Below are positions 19,765 to 29,779 of a stretch of DNA of 64,000 bases, in pieces. The DNA comes from Massariosphaeria phaeospora (lineage: Eukaryota; Ascomycota; Dothideomycetes; Pleosporales). The translations under genes were made by a program, and so were the position numbers. The stretch is taken from positions 2,356,001 to 2,420,000 of the forward strand of contig JAADJZ010000001.1 in assembly GCA_011032825.1 (NCBI GenBank), in the 5' to 3' direction. Positions within the stretch are counted from its first letter, which is position 1. Each line of letters opens with the position of its first letter. The notes below the pieces were generated by a model. That model was not told the DNA's origin and searched no databases. It worked only from the letters and a program-made list of their open reading frames with translations.

Positions 19765-21901
19765 GGTACCGAGGCGCCCGGCGTGACCATCCACCCGGCG
19801 TGACCATCCAGCCGAACACCGAACCCTGACAACTACATAACTTCAACACGACACAACTCCACCAATATGGGAGCAATTGAGGATGCGATTGAAGCGATTG
19901 AATCGCGCGAGCCAGGAGAACCTTTTTCATATAGGAAAATAGCAGCCATCTATGGCTGCAGCCACGCAGCGCTTAGCCGAAGACACCGAAGCGTCTCAAC
20001 CTCATGCAGCACTAAGGCTCAAAACCAGCAAGCGCTCCACCCCTAGCAGGAGCTGGAGCTCCTACGCTATATAGAGCGCCTTACAAGGCAAGGCTTACTT
20101 CCTACACGGCCTATGATACGACGCTTTGCCTCGGATATCGCGAAAAAAGAGGTTGGAAAAGGCTGGGTTGATCGATATATCAAGCGACACCAGGTTGATC
20201 TAATCTCACGCTGGGCCACCGGCATCGATCGCTCACGGCACTAGGCTGATTCTTGGTTGAAGTATACTCTCTACTTCGAGCTTCTACGCAGTAAGATTAG
20301 CTAATACGATATAGAGCCTTGCAATATGTACAACATGGATGAGAAGAGCTGCATGCTAGGAATACTTACTCGCTCAAAGCGGGTGTTCAGCAAGAGGCTA
20401 TATGAGGAGGGGAAAATCAAGGCTCACATCTAGGATAGCAATTGGGAGTGGATAACGCTGCTAGCCTGCATATGCGCTGATGGAACAGCCCTTGCGCTTG
20501 CGCTAATATATCAATCAGACTTAGGCTCGATACAGGACACCTGGCTACAAGCCCTAAGGCCTAAAGACCAAGTATATATATCCTCTTTACTTTCTAGCTA
20601 GACAAACAACGATATAGGACTAGCCTAGCTCAAACAAGTGTTTGATTGATCTACGAAGGAGAAGGCAGGGCGGAGCTATCGATTACTTGTCCTAGACGGC
20701 TATGGATCTCACCTCACGATGGATTTCATCGAGTACTGCGATCGGAATAGGATTCTCCTTGCAGTATACCCCTTTTATTCAACTTACACTCTCTAGCTGC
20801 TTGACGTCGTCGTGTTTAAGCCATTCTTATCAGCCTACTCAAACTAGGTAGCTGCGTTCATGGAGAGGTGCCAAGGGCTCACATCTATGAGCAAACGAGA
20901 CTTCTATTCTATGTTTATGGCTGCCTGGGAAGCCTCGTTCAAGAAGGATACTATACTCAAGGCTTTTAAGGCAACTGGCCTCTCACCTTTCGAGCCAAAG
21001 GTGATACTCAAACGATTCAATTAGCCAGCTCTATTAGGCTATTTAAGCGATAGCGACTCCTCAGCCCTAAGCGCATTAGATTGGAGGAAGATTAGACGGC
21101 TGGTCGATCACGCTGTAGCTGATAGAGACCAGAAAAAGATCTCAAAGCTCAACCAAACGATCCACCGACTCTCGATCAGATCAGTACTAGCTGAGCATGA
21201 GAATGTGAGACTTAAGGAGGCTCTCATCAATGAGAGGCAGCGTAGGAAGCGAGGCAAGGCTCTGCCTCTAGAGGCAGCTGAGGAGTATCACGGTGGGGCT
21301 GTATTCTGGACTCTAAGCAAGGTGGATAGGGCACGTGATCGCCTGCGGCAGCAGGAGGCTGAGGCGGAGCAACAACAACTCCAAAAAGCAGAGATATCTC
21401 GCGTACGTGAGGAGCAGAGGCAGGAGAAGCTTAAGACTGTTGAGGCAAGGCGTGCAGCGAGAACAGCAGCGCAATTGATGAGGCAGGAGGAGAAGGCTCG
21501 TGAGGCTGCTGATCGAGCCTCACGACAGGCAGCTCGTAGGACTCAACAACGACTCCAACAAGCTCAAAAAACTGCCCAAAGAGCTTAGAGGAGACGCCTT
21601 AAGGTAGCTACGAAGGCAGGCTTAAAAAAGAGAGTAGCTGCGCAGCCTCAGGGTGGTAGTGAAGCCTCAGGTGCTGCAGCAGGCCCACCACCATCTCAAT
21701 CACGACACGGCCAAGCTATCAAGCTCCTAGCAAAATATAGATAGCTATATATATTAATTGAGGCCTGTAGAACTAAGCCCTAGAAAATATCGCGATTATA
21801 GCTATCGCGCGTGGCTCAATAGCTTCATGTTGTGGTGTCGATTTTGGTGTTCGGGTGGATGGTCACGCCGGGTGGATAGTCACGCCGGGCGCCTCGGTAC
21901 C
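19765..21901 (+). mobile_element. Fot1/pogo-type DNA transposon with intact ends
   Basis: Terminal inverted repeats of 56 bp (19765-19820 and 21846-21901) starting GGTACCGAGGCGCCCGGCG match with two differences. Each end carries a tandem subrepeat (CGGCGTGACCATCCACC-like, twice), a likely transposase-binding site. The element is flanked by TA on both sides (19763-19764 and 21902-21903), the target duplication expected for Tc1/mariner-pogo elements. Length 2137 bp. One internal gene, inactive through RIP-type nonsense mutation. The same GGTACCTAGG-type sequence recurs near 22262-22290, so a relic end may exist there. Confidence 0.92.
19867..21744 (+). pseudogene. Fot1/pogo-type transposase, RIP-inactivated
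   Basis: Frame from the ATG at 19867 to TAG at 21742-21744 is 625 codons long without any frameshift but holds 11 premature stops, at 20044, 20242, 20302, 20431, 20599, 20626, 20647, 20794, 20845, 21022 and 21586. Most are TAG or TAA where Gln is expected (CAG/CAA to TAG/TAA); one replaces Trp in the GLAWLKQVFD-like motif and one is TGA where Arg is usual. Visible domains: N-terminal psq/HTH (SYRKIAAIYGCSHAALSRRH), CENP-B-type HTH (RPMIRRFASDIAKKEVGKGW), DDE catalytic domain with NMDEKSCMLG, LLVLDGYGSH and LLDVVVFKP, then a 150-residue Lys/Arg/Gln-rich coiled tail. The catalytic acids appear still encoded. It cannot yield a full-length protein. Confidence 0.92.
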
Positions 21902-22537
21902 TACGGTACCGTACAATAATTCATTCCGTTGCGGGCTCGGAACGCAACACAACAACGATAGCGTCCAGATCAACCCGGAGCATCTCAAGTGATGCATTTA
22001 TTCAACGCAAGGAAGCGGGTCTAACGCTGACGACAAAATGCTATTGATGCGCAGCATGCTATAAACCACATTCACGCAGCCTTCGCCGCCTAGGTACCCA
22101 ATCGCGACTACCCTATTCTCGAGCCTGCCGCACTTAGGTATTCGATGTGAGCATGCTACCTTATCTACCTAAATTCTGTGACATGCACTCTTGGCATCCC
22201 TAAGACGCGTCGAGTAACCGTAGAGCCAACATACTAAATTGACGTAAGGTCTCTTGCCTCGGCTAGGCGGTACCTAGGTACCTACCGTACGGCAACATGC
22301 GATGAGGGACACAAGAACCGCGCGAATAGCCACGGCAAGGCATAGCAATGGACACAGGAGACGGCGCAACAGCGGTGTTACGACAACAAGAACCTTACAG
22401 TAGCACATACGATTATTACTCTTGAGAAGCGCAGCAGAACAATCGGCCTTCCGCTGGCGTACCAAGAGGCTCCGCTACAAGATCATGACGGCCGTCTTAC
22501 CCAGGCCATCACAAGCTTCATCTCATGTCCTAATCCA
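21902..22537. other. Spacer between two transposon relics
   Basis: Non-coding. Contains GGTACC palindrome clusters (21900-21913; 22270-22292) resembling the inner and outer ends of the preceding element, and scattered TAGGTA motifs. May be further relic transposon DNA; no frame supports a gene. Confidence 0.4.
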
Positions 22538-23715
22538 CTAGTACATCCGCGCCGCTGGGGCCCTCCATAGAGCAGGTGCAGTCTCAATCCCCACCACAGC
22601 TGCAATGGTCGACGTTGTCGCTAGCGTTATCGCTGGCTCTGGCTCTTCGGTCACCCTGTTCGCCTTCGTCTTTGGCTCCGCTGTATCATCCTCTACCGCA
22701 GCACTCGTGCGCTTCCGGCCTCGCTTCCCTTTGCCTTTCGTCTTCCGAGCAGTCTCTTTCTCAACGCGCTTCTCTCGTGCTTCCACGAGCTCCTCGTAGC
22801 CTATCACCTTAGCTTTGCCTAGTACTAGCGACTTGGTCGATCGTCGCATCTTAGCTTCGTTATTGACTGTCAGCAAGAACCGGATGTGGTTTTCCTTGGA
22901 GGAACCCCTTCGCAAGAGATAGCTGCGTGGCTTTGGCTAGCTTGTGGAGGTGTCTCTGCAGGTTTCACTTGCTTATCTCGTCAAGAGCACAGGTGTTTGT
23001 GGAACTTCGTTCTGATAGCAAGCCTCAACATTCATCTCGTCGGCTTTCGGGATAGTCAGATCAGCGAGAGGTTTTGGCATGCTCCTAAGCACCCTGTCTC
23101 GATTGAACTGAAACAGACCACTTCTAGCAAAGCCAGCTATGATGTTCTTCGAAGTGAAGGCTTTTTCCCTTGCAGAGCTGTAGAGGGAAGTAAAGTGCTC
23201 TTTGCCGATAGCATAACGCCAGTCTCGTCCATGTTGTATACATTCTCCTTAGAGATGGCTGGGTCTTTCAGCACCCTTCTGATCACTTCAAACCAGTGTG
23301 TTATCTTCCAATAGGTGTTCTTCTCGTAATAATTTTAGTCTAGCGCCTTGACTCTTCTCGCTTGCGTCTCTGGATAGCGTTTCTTAAAACCCTGAGCCTA
23401 GTTCTTGCCGGGCCTCTTCAGCGGGCGGTCGGTCTCGGATCGCTAGTAGGTGACGCAGAAAGCTAGAAAACGTATGTATTTAATGTGCACAGGCTGGCGC
23501 AGGTCAGACATTTGTAAGAGAAAATGGACGAGAGCGTCCTCCTCGTACGGAGCGAGATATTGCTGGCTCTAGGCCTTTGCTTTAATCGAGCGACAGCCGC
23601 GCGCACGATGGTGCAGGGTAGTATAAAGGATTCCACTACGATCTGCGCGAGCACGGTATGATTTAGATAGGCTAAGAGGAACGGGTTGCGCTAGAACACG
23701 GCTAGCCTTGTCCAT
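22538..23715 (-). pseudogene. pogo-type transposase, internally deleted
   Basis: Minus-strand relic. From ATG at 23715 (MDKASRVLAQPVPLSLSKSY) it reads a psq-type HTH region, then EEDALVHFLLQMSDLRQPVH and KITHWFEVIRRVLKDPAI, to NVYNMDETGVMLS, the first catalytic-acid motif (near 23232). The DDE core is then missing: sequence jumps to the post-catalytic part (KAFTSKNIIAGFARSG, FNRDRVLRSMPKPLADLTIP) and ends in the basic tail RRSTKSLVLGKAKVIGYEEL...KGKGKRGRKRTS. About 100-150 codons appear lost, with frame changes at the junction and stops at Trp/Gln positions (23300-23430). An autonomous element is excluded; no clear terminal repeats seen. Confidence 0.82.
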
Positions 23716-24828
23716 CGCGGCGAACTTGTTAGCAATAAGAAAGGAAGGACGAGGAATGTCCGCGCAATCTCTTAAGCAGGGAACAGAACACCATCACGCA
23801 TGACGGCTCTGTGTAAGCGCGCAGTGATCGATGCTTCTAGAAAGCCAGCAGCATGCGCCACGCCTATTTTGAGAGGCATACGAGACTGACATAGCGCCGT
23901 ATTCTTTACGATAGGATACAGCAGGCGATAAGGTCGCTAATGCAGGCTCGTGCATGCCAAGTGACGTTACCTAAATAGCGTATCCCGCCAGCTCGGGCTT
24001 GGTTCAAGAGATCTCCTGCTTCGAAGTACGGGGCTCCCGGCATGCTCACTCCTACGTCGACGCGATCTCCCGAGCGTGGGGAATCGATCAGTCTTAGCTG
24101 TGCTCTCTTTGAAACCCTCCGAGTACTTTATCGCTTCTCGAAATCGCTAATGAACAGGGGGGTATCGTTAAAGAGTAGATTGACGGCGTTGACGAAATGA
24201 TCGACAGTACGGCCAACATAGCAGCGATTCATGTCGGATGCTAATGCTCTTAAAGAGCAATAGCCATACAATCATGGTGGACTGATAGTAGTTTTATAAG
24301 CCTGCAAACAGGAGGCGCCGAAGCTCCGAATCGCCAACCTGTCTCGCGACATAGTGTGTCTCCTTACCTAGGGACGCACCTTACACCGGTCTGGAGTCGC
24401 TGTCAGCCGACTGCTCTTGGAGACGCATCTCACCGGTGGAAGACGCATTTGCCGGGTTTCTGGCCAGCTGAAGAGTGTGGGTCCTTAGACACAATTGGCC
24501 ACGACGTGTCCATAATTGTCACCCTCGAAGAAAATGTGCTGATGAAGTGCCGAATTGTGTCCGCAGGTGAGGTGCCAAGCCTTCGTTTCTGCCTCGCGCA
24601 CTATTTCACGACTCGGCTGACCGGAGAGGGGCATTCGCTGTTTTTTTTAGTAACCTTGGAATGACTCGGACTTGGACCCCGTGTAGTGTTGGTCAAAGAG
24701 TCACCGAATTTCTCCGTGCTTTGACTCTGACTCTACACTTCTTCAATTCAAATTTCAAGTCATCATCGCCTGGTGTTGTTTTTGCCGCCCACAAAGTGCT
24801 GGCATTGACCGGCACTTAGATAGTCATC
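23716..24828. other. Intergenic, probable degraded repeat
   Basis: No supported gene. The absence of coding frames and the adjacent relic suggest degenerate repeat DNA. 24356-24664 is open for 102 codons but starts with GTG and shows no motif. Upstream of 24829 the sequence is pyrimidine-rich (24715-24790), fitting a promoter for the next gene. Confidence 0.4.
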
Positions 24829-25344
24829 ATGATTGGCATAGAGATGTTACGGATGCTGAGCGTAGTCGACGGTATGTTATGGCCTTGCTGCTGGGATAGT
24901 AGAGACTGACGTATTATAGACACGGCGTTGAAACTTTCCGAGCTCAATGGATTCTTTGAAGGCTTTATCTTCAAAATTGTGCCTAGAATAACGAGCTCGG
25001 GAATCCTAGGTTCGGTTCCTCGATACTTCCGCCATGCCGTCCTGCTAGTGGCATTATCATCATTAATACAGCCTGCCTCGGGATTGGACTACGATGGTAC
25101 CGTAATGGTGCCATTTCCGGAAGCACCATTCGCCATCCCGGACGGGACTCCGGTCCGGTCCGTCCTGCAAGAGGAGGTGCCGAGGATTGTAGCTGGCGCA
25201 TTTACGGGCATATTTTTTGTCCTGGGAGGATACCTCGGAGGAGCAGTGAGAAGTCTGTTGGGTCCATTGATGGGCGTCACAAGTGTGTTGTGGTTCATCA
25301 TGCGCAATGATGCTGCTATCAAGCCAGCAATATCCTGGATGTAA
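24829..25344 (+). CDS. Small hypothetical membrane/secreted protein, 3' end uncertain
   Basis: Exons 24829-24871 and 24920-25344; intron 24872-24919 (48 nt, GTATGT...TATAG). Product 155 aa, unrecognised. Starts MIGIEMLRMLSVVDDTALKL; hydrophobic stretch VLLVALSSLIQPASG at about 51-65 and a second at about 107-140 (IVAGAFTGIFFVLGGYLGG; LLGPLMGVTSVLWFIM). The stop TAA directly overlaps a plausible donor (ATG|TAAATT read as AT|GTAAAT). Downstream there are open segments 25407-25465 and 25518-25698, separated by a good 52-nt intron (GTAAGT...TATAG), that encode two more hydrophobic helices. I could not join exon 2 to them in frame, so the longer gene is either broken by a small indel or mis-modelled. 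Confidence 0.55.
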
Positions 25345-25406
25345 ATTAGCTGAGACTTCCATGAAGACTAAGTGCTAACTAGTAAATAAGGGTATTTGGA
25401 GCGTAG

Positions 25407-25698
25407 TCCATCCTGATACTCTTGTATCTGTCTCTGCAGTGTTATCGGCTGGCTTACCACAAACTGTAAGTGTGGTACACGCTATCTGTCCATTCCATTT
25501 AAGTCTGACTGTTATAGGTACACACTCATAACCCTAGCATTTGCTGGAATTTGCCTGTGCGTGGTGGCTCTCGTACAGAAATCTTCCATTCAAGGCGGGC
25601 TTGTAACGGCCATTCCACCATGTACCTCTTTCTCGGCTTACGCTGTTGCTTTCGTTTTTCCGAACCGTCTGAGAAGCGTCGATCATGTCCTGGTATGA
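25407..25698 (+). pseudogene. Orphan downstream exons, possible continuation of the 24829 gene
   Basis: Exon-like segments 25407-25465 (SILILLYLSLQCYRLAYHKL across the splice) and 25518-25698 (YTLITLAFAGICLCVVALVQ, ending at TGA 25696). The intron between, 25466-25517, has GTAAGT donor and TATAG acceptor. The two segments read as two transmembrane-like helices and a polar tail of about 80 residues in all. The junction to the preceding exon fails by one base at every AG tried, so a frameshift has probably occurred or an exon is missed. Confidence 0.4.
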
Positions 25699-26856
25699 AG
25701 AACCCGAACAAGATCGCGATGTTATTGTTAAATCATGAATTATGATGTTGCGCTTTTCGTTTCCTACCCGCATTGGTTTGGTACCATGGACATAATCAGT
25801 CTTGGTATGCGATGGAGATCTTTCTGATTGGGATACTACCTCTATTGTTAAACCACAAGATAAATATTACTCTTTCTACGTGTCAATCATGACAGAGTTC
25901 GTGCCACGTACATGGTATATGTACATAAACGATTTCGATCTCGTCTACAACAGGTACCGCGTCAAGTTGATAGATTTGAAGGGCTCATCGCATAGTTTCG
26001 TTGATTTGTGGGAACGGAAGTTGGCGCAATCCTTCACGGCTAGACATAGTATCTGATTACGGTTTCATCGGTGGTCCTTCGATAGAGCTTGCCATATGTA
26101 GCTTGCCAAAGTGTACAGGGCACTAATCTGTGTGCATTTTTGTTCTCTTCGATGCAAATGGAGAAAGCTGGCGCCCACAAGGCTGGTCCGGCTTTCAACA
26201 GACGTGCGCGATGTGTCGAGCGTTCATTGGACTGGGTTCCCAGGCATCGTTGACCGGTTTTCTGCCTTCCGTCCGTCCGCTTTCAGCCTCGCTGCATATT
26301 TGGGAGATGGCGAGCGAGTGGTCGGGATGCGGGATGGGATCGAGGTGTTGAAAGATGAGGTGGTGTACATGGGTCGGGTGAAAGCGCGAGTCTGCCCGGG
26401 TCTTAGCGTCGCTAAATCTGACGTCATGGCGGCTGAGATAGGAGACGGCAGGGTCACTTTAACTCCGCGCGCCTCCTCCATGCCCAGAACATAACATGCA
26501 AAATCTTTCAATTCTTGAGTAGTCATTACGAAGCTACGAGACATTCGCTAATGTAGCCGCGCTGTCCATCCTGCCCTTCCGAGGGGACCGTGGCGGCGTG
26601 ATCTTTTCACGACCCTACCGCGATCTCAGCCTGGCTTGTTGCACGCTTCGCGATAGGTTGAGCAAATCCGTGCTGCATCAGATGGTAGGGCGCAAAAGGG
26701 CGCATTTGGGAGTCCCCCCCGGAAAGTCTCACAGATAAGCTGCCATTTTGCAGCTATCATGTGGCGCCCCAATGCTATTTAGTCCTCTTTAGAAGCCCTC
26801 TAGTTTCTTCCCCTTCACCATACTACTTCCCAAACATTCCCGTCTAGTCTATCAAA
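25699..26856. other. Intergenic
   Basis: No supported gene. Two overlapping frames on opposite strands (26111-26494 plus, TTG start; 26224-26544 minus, ATG start, 106 codons) have no recognisable motif. The last 100 nt before 26857 are pyrimidine-rich with CCAAT at 26769, as in fungal promoters. Confidence 0.4.
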
Positions 26857-27114
26857 ATGAACAGCTTCGTTCCGTTCGTCGGGGACACGTCTCTCTCAAC
26901 CTCTTTGAGTTTCCAACCCTATGATCTCGCCGATTGGGATATGATGGAAAACCAATCAGTTTCTCTTTATCCCAACTTCACAATGGATGGCGTGGGCAGT
27001 AATTATTATTGAAGAAGATGCTCAGAAAAGTTTACATTTATTGACTTTATTCTCGACGCCTTTGATCCTGCGTATCCTACATCTCTAGAATCATGGCCAG
27101 ACTTCGACACATGA
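26857..27114 (+). pseudogene. Small ORF interrupted by one in-frame TGA
   Basis: From the ATG at 26857 in a good context (ATCAAAATGA) the frame encodes 51 residues (MNSFVPFVGDTSLSTSLSFQ...) to TGA at 27010-27012, and continues in the same frame for 33 further residues (TFIDFILDAFDPAYPTSLES, then WPDFDT) to TGA at 27112. The whole would be about 85 codons. The promoter-like CT-rich leader and balanced composition on both sides of the first TGA suggest one gene with a nonsense change (CGA to TGA would fit RIP or deamination) or stop read-through. No family recognised; acidic/aromatic content resembles activation-domain-like peptides. The C2H2 gene starts 630 nt downstream but no splice joins the two in frame. 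Confidence 0.4.
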
Positions 27115-27746
27115 CCCACAATGGCGAATAGGGTCCAATACGGTTTGCCTCGTCCTCCAAACTAGTATGTATAAAGTTGCAATAGTGACAACATCTGGAG
27201 TGCTCTGTTACAAACGGAACGTGAGTACTTGTGGTTCTGGATATGTTATCTTTAGAACTGATGCTTCTTAGTTTTATTCACGACTACTGGAATTACCTCT
27301 ACAAAGTTCCTAGGCGAGCGTTCGGAGCAACCCGTTTTGCCATGGATTGTGCCTTGGACGTGAGAGCTGCATGAAATAATTAGAAAGCCGAATCTAACCT
27401 TCAATAGGCTATCGATTCTCGTCGACGACTCTGGTGCGTGATTTAGCGTGTTGAGTCCCAGTCCCAACTACTTCAACTTCCGCCTAGTCTTTCTTCCACA
27501 TGTGCTTTTACTAACTAACGTTGCAACGGTTAATGGATGAATAGTGCACAAGCATGATAAACAACTACACTACGCTACACCATCTCCCGAATGTAGTCAG
27601 TCTACTCGAACCATCGAGCTTAGAGTGCTCCTTACGAGCCGCTCATGAAGCTCTTTCCCTTTGAGAGCGCGCAGGACAGGGAAACGTATGATATCAGATG
27701 AGATATCTGCTTGGTTGGTGGTTGCTTCTTCTAACCAGCGGTCTGC
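27115..27746. other. Intergenic, 5' of the C2H2 gene
   Basis: AT-richer, no supported gene. Minus frame 27597-27803 overlaps the hairpin and is considered a shadow. Confidence 0.4.
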
Positions 27747-27797
27747 ATGGAGACAGCGTTCTCGCTCTCTCCGAGAACGCTGTCTCCGTGCAGACCG
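27739..27797. repeat. 26-bp inverted repeat with 7-nt loop
   Basis: Left arm 27739-27764 and right arm 27772-27797 are reverse complements across 26 positions with a single T/C difference that is a wobble pair in plus-strand RNA. Loop CTCTCTC. The arms start CGGTCTGCA. It overlaps the predicted start codon of the C2H2 gene (27747-27749). Confidence 0.95.
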
Positions 27798-28331
27798 TTG
27801 CAAACAGTGTATGTCTAAACTACAGCATTGATTTCCATACCGGAAATATCACTTTCAAGACCGAGTACTGACTTATCCAGTTCACAGACAGATCTGCCAC
27901 CTCCCACTCAGCCAACACCTTCAAACGACTCACAACTCCCGAACCCCACCCGCGTCACCAAGCGCCGTCGTCCCAGCACTACGTTCAAAACCCACACTGC
28001 TTCTCCCCCTCTCACCCATTCTCCCCACGAAGTAATCGGCCTCATCCTCAGCAACGGAACCGTTCGCAACGACAAATACGAATGCCATATCCCCGCCTGC
28101 TCCGGCACCACGTTCGGCCGGCTAGCAGACTTGAAACGTCACCATGCCACTCGCCATGCCGAGACAAAGCCAGAGTTCTGGTGCCCTGTCGAGGGATGCG
28201 TACGCAGCTTGGACGGCGGAGGGCATTCGTTTCCGAGGAAGGACAAGATGGAGGATCACTTTGAGCGGATTCATGGGGGTGAGATGTTCGCTGGGTATGG
28301 AGATGTGAGTGGGGGCGGGTCGAAAGCGTAA
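27747..28331 (+). CDS. Small two-finger C2H2 zinc-finger protein
   Basis: Exons 27747-27808 and 27881-28331; the 72-nt intron 27809-27880 has GTATGT donor, TACTGAC branch and CCAG acceptor. Without the first exon there is no in-frame Met ahead of the fingers, and the splice opens into one frame of 170 aa (METAFSLSPRTLSPCRPLQT...). Residues 22-70 are Ser/Thr/Pro-rich with a basic patch TKRRRPSTTFK (48-58), a candidate nuclear signal. Finger 1: C89, C94, H108, H113 (CHIPACSGTTFGRLADLKRH). Finger 2: C122, C127, H147, H152, with a long spacer (VRSLDGGGHSFPRKDKMEDH). This layout is common in small pezizomycete transcription-factor-like proteins. A likely DNA-binding regulator; target unknown. Convergent with the dolichyl-diphosphatase gene (180 bp apart). 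Confidence 0.75.
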
Positions 28332-28511
28332 CGTGGCGCAGGATAGGGATACTGTGTTGCAGCTGTTTGGGTGCTTTTATATCCGATTTTTCTCAACTTG
28401 TTAGCATACTGCCCTGCGAGAGAATGCTCCGATACTTTGCCTTGGCCAAAGCTGCATTACAACATGATATACTGATATACAGAGCTGGACGCGTGTACAC
28501 CACGTCCCCGC

Positions 28512-29332
28512 TCATCTACTCTTCTTCCCCTGCACCCGTATAGCCTGCCGTCTCAACCTCCTCTCCTCCCACCGCGCCCAGCCGGAGTCGGCCAGATCTT
28601 CCTGCACAACCAAGTCCCTCACGCGGAACAGTCTCGCCAGATACTGTTCGAGCGCCCAGTCCACCCAGCCCGCGCTCCTCAGATACGTGGTGAAGCCGAA
28701 CCACACAACTGCGAACCCCGCACCCGCGGCACACCCCACCAGGACCTGCCGTGGCGTGTGGTAGCTGAGGTAGATGCGGCTGACGGCTACTGCGGCCGCG
28801 GACACCAGCGCGAGGACCGACAGGGCGAGGCGCTGCAGGAAGCTGAAGGGCGTGTGGGTTTCGGTCGGGTGCGGGTCGTGGCGGAACAGCAGGAACAGCG
28901 TCAGGCTCAGCGAGAAGAAGGTCACGTACTGGGCGTGCGACGACGGCATCCCATAGCCCTTTCCGTGCATTTCTAGCATAGCGAGTCAGCACGTGTATAC
29001 CAAAGCTTGCCACATGCATCTGAGGCGTCGCTTGCATACCCGGCGGCCGCTCTTCCTTGATCCACCGCTTGAGGCCCCAGTTCAGCACCTCGCACACAAA
29101 CTGGCCGGCCGCCATCAGCAGGATCTCGGCCTCGCGGCTGGACCAGATCAGCGTCACGTAGATGACGCAGAGCGCTTGGGGCGCGAGCGCCAGCCAGGCG
29201 CAGAGATATGAGAGGCGGTCTGCGGCATTCTTCGCGGCGTTAGTGGGTGGGCTGCTGCGCGGCGGAGGGCGGTGGCCTCACATAGTGCACATGGGTCAGG
29301 GAGAAGGAGGCCAGCACGGGGGGGTCTTCCAT
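28512..29332 (-). CDS. CAX4: Dolichyldiphosphatase (PAP2 family), Cax4/Cwh8
   Basis: Three exons: 29332-29282, 29229-29040, 28972-28512; introns 29281-29230 (52 nt) and 29039-28973 (67 nt), GT...AG. Product 233 aa, the usual length for yeast Cax4 (about 239). It hydrolyses dolichyl diphosphate on the lumenal side of the ER, recycling the lipid carrier for N-glycosylation. Motifs: N-terminal LASFSLTHVHY, typical of the family; LKRWIKEERPP (KxxxxxxRP phosphatase motif); GKGYGMPSSHAQYVTFF (PSxH motif); SRIYLSYHTPRQVLVG (third motif, SRxxxxxH). Four hydrophobic segments are visible (about 30-50, 96-113, 125-148, 155-172). The splice joins ERPPEMHGKGYGMPSSHAQ exactly as in orthologues, confirming the model. 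Head-to-head with the RBR ligase gene. Confidence 0.92.
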
Positions 29333-29779
29333 GGCCGCGACTGTGTCTGTTGGCATGTAGTATGTACAGACTGCAACAGCAGCCTCGGACGTTGGGTTTC
29401 GGCCGGCCGTCTACCCAGTCGGTCTAGCGCGGGATTACGTCATCAGCTCGTCGGCGATTCACCGGTGGCGCCGACGTCAGACCGCGGTTCACTACTGTGA
29501 CTGCTCCTCGCCCTCATGCACTCTCGACTCGCTTCTGCTGCTTTCCAACGGTGCCCGCCGTGATTGTGCCGGCCACTATTGACTCAGAATGGTCGTCCAT
29601 AAGAGCCGCCTGGTCCATGCCGTTTTCCCTCTGCTTGTGGCCTCCCTCACCTGTTCAACCAACCCCGCATAACACCATCTCTTATCGCCTCCCCAATCTG
29701 CGAGCGGTGTCCAAATTCAGAACAGGAAGTAGTCTCACCCTGAGAGGCCGCTCGATTTCCCCAGGCTGCAATCACCATA
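29333..29779. promoter_or_regulatory. Bidirectional promoter between CAX4 and RBR ligase genes
   Basis: 447 bp between divergent ATGs. Pyrimidine-rich CT tracts precede the plus-strand start (29640-29770), and the sequence CACCGGTGGCGCCGACGTCAG (inverted ACCGGT, and a CRE-like GACGTC, near 29461-29478) lies in the middle. No site is proven. Confidence 0.45.

Noticed and set aside
22886..23314. Plus-strand frame of 142 codons
   Set aside because: It is the reverse of the pogo transposase relic.
25802..26056. 84-codon plus frame
   Set aside because: Starts with a non-ATG codon and has no recognisable domain or splice link.
26111..26544. Opposite-strand frames of 127 and 106 codons
   Set aside because: No motif, mutually exclusive, and one lacks an ATG start; neither is supported over the other.
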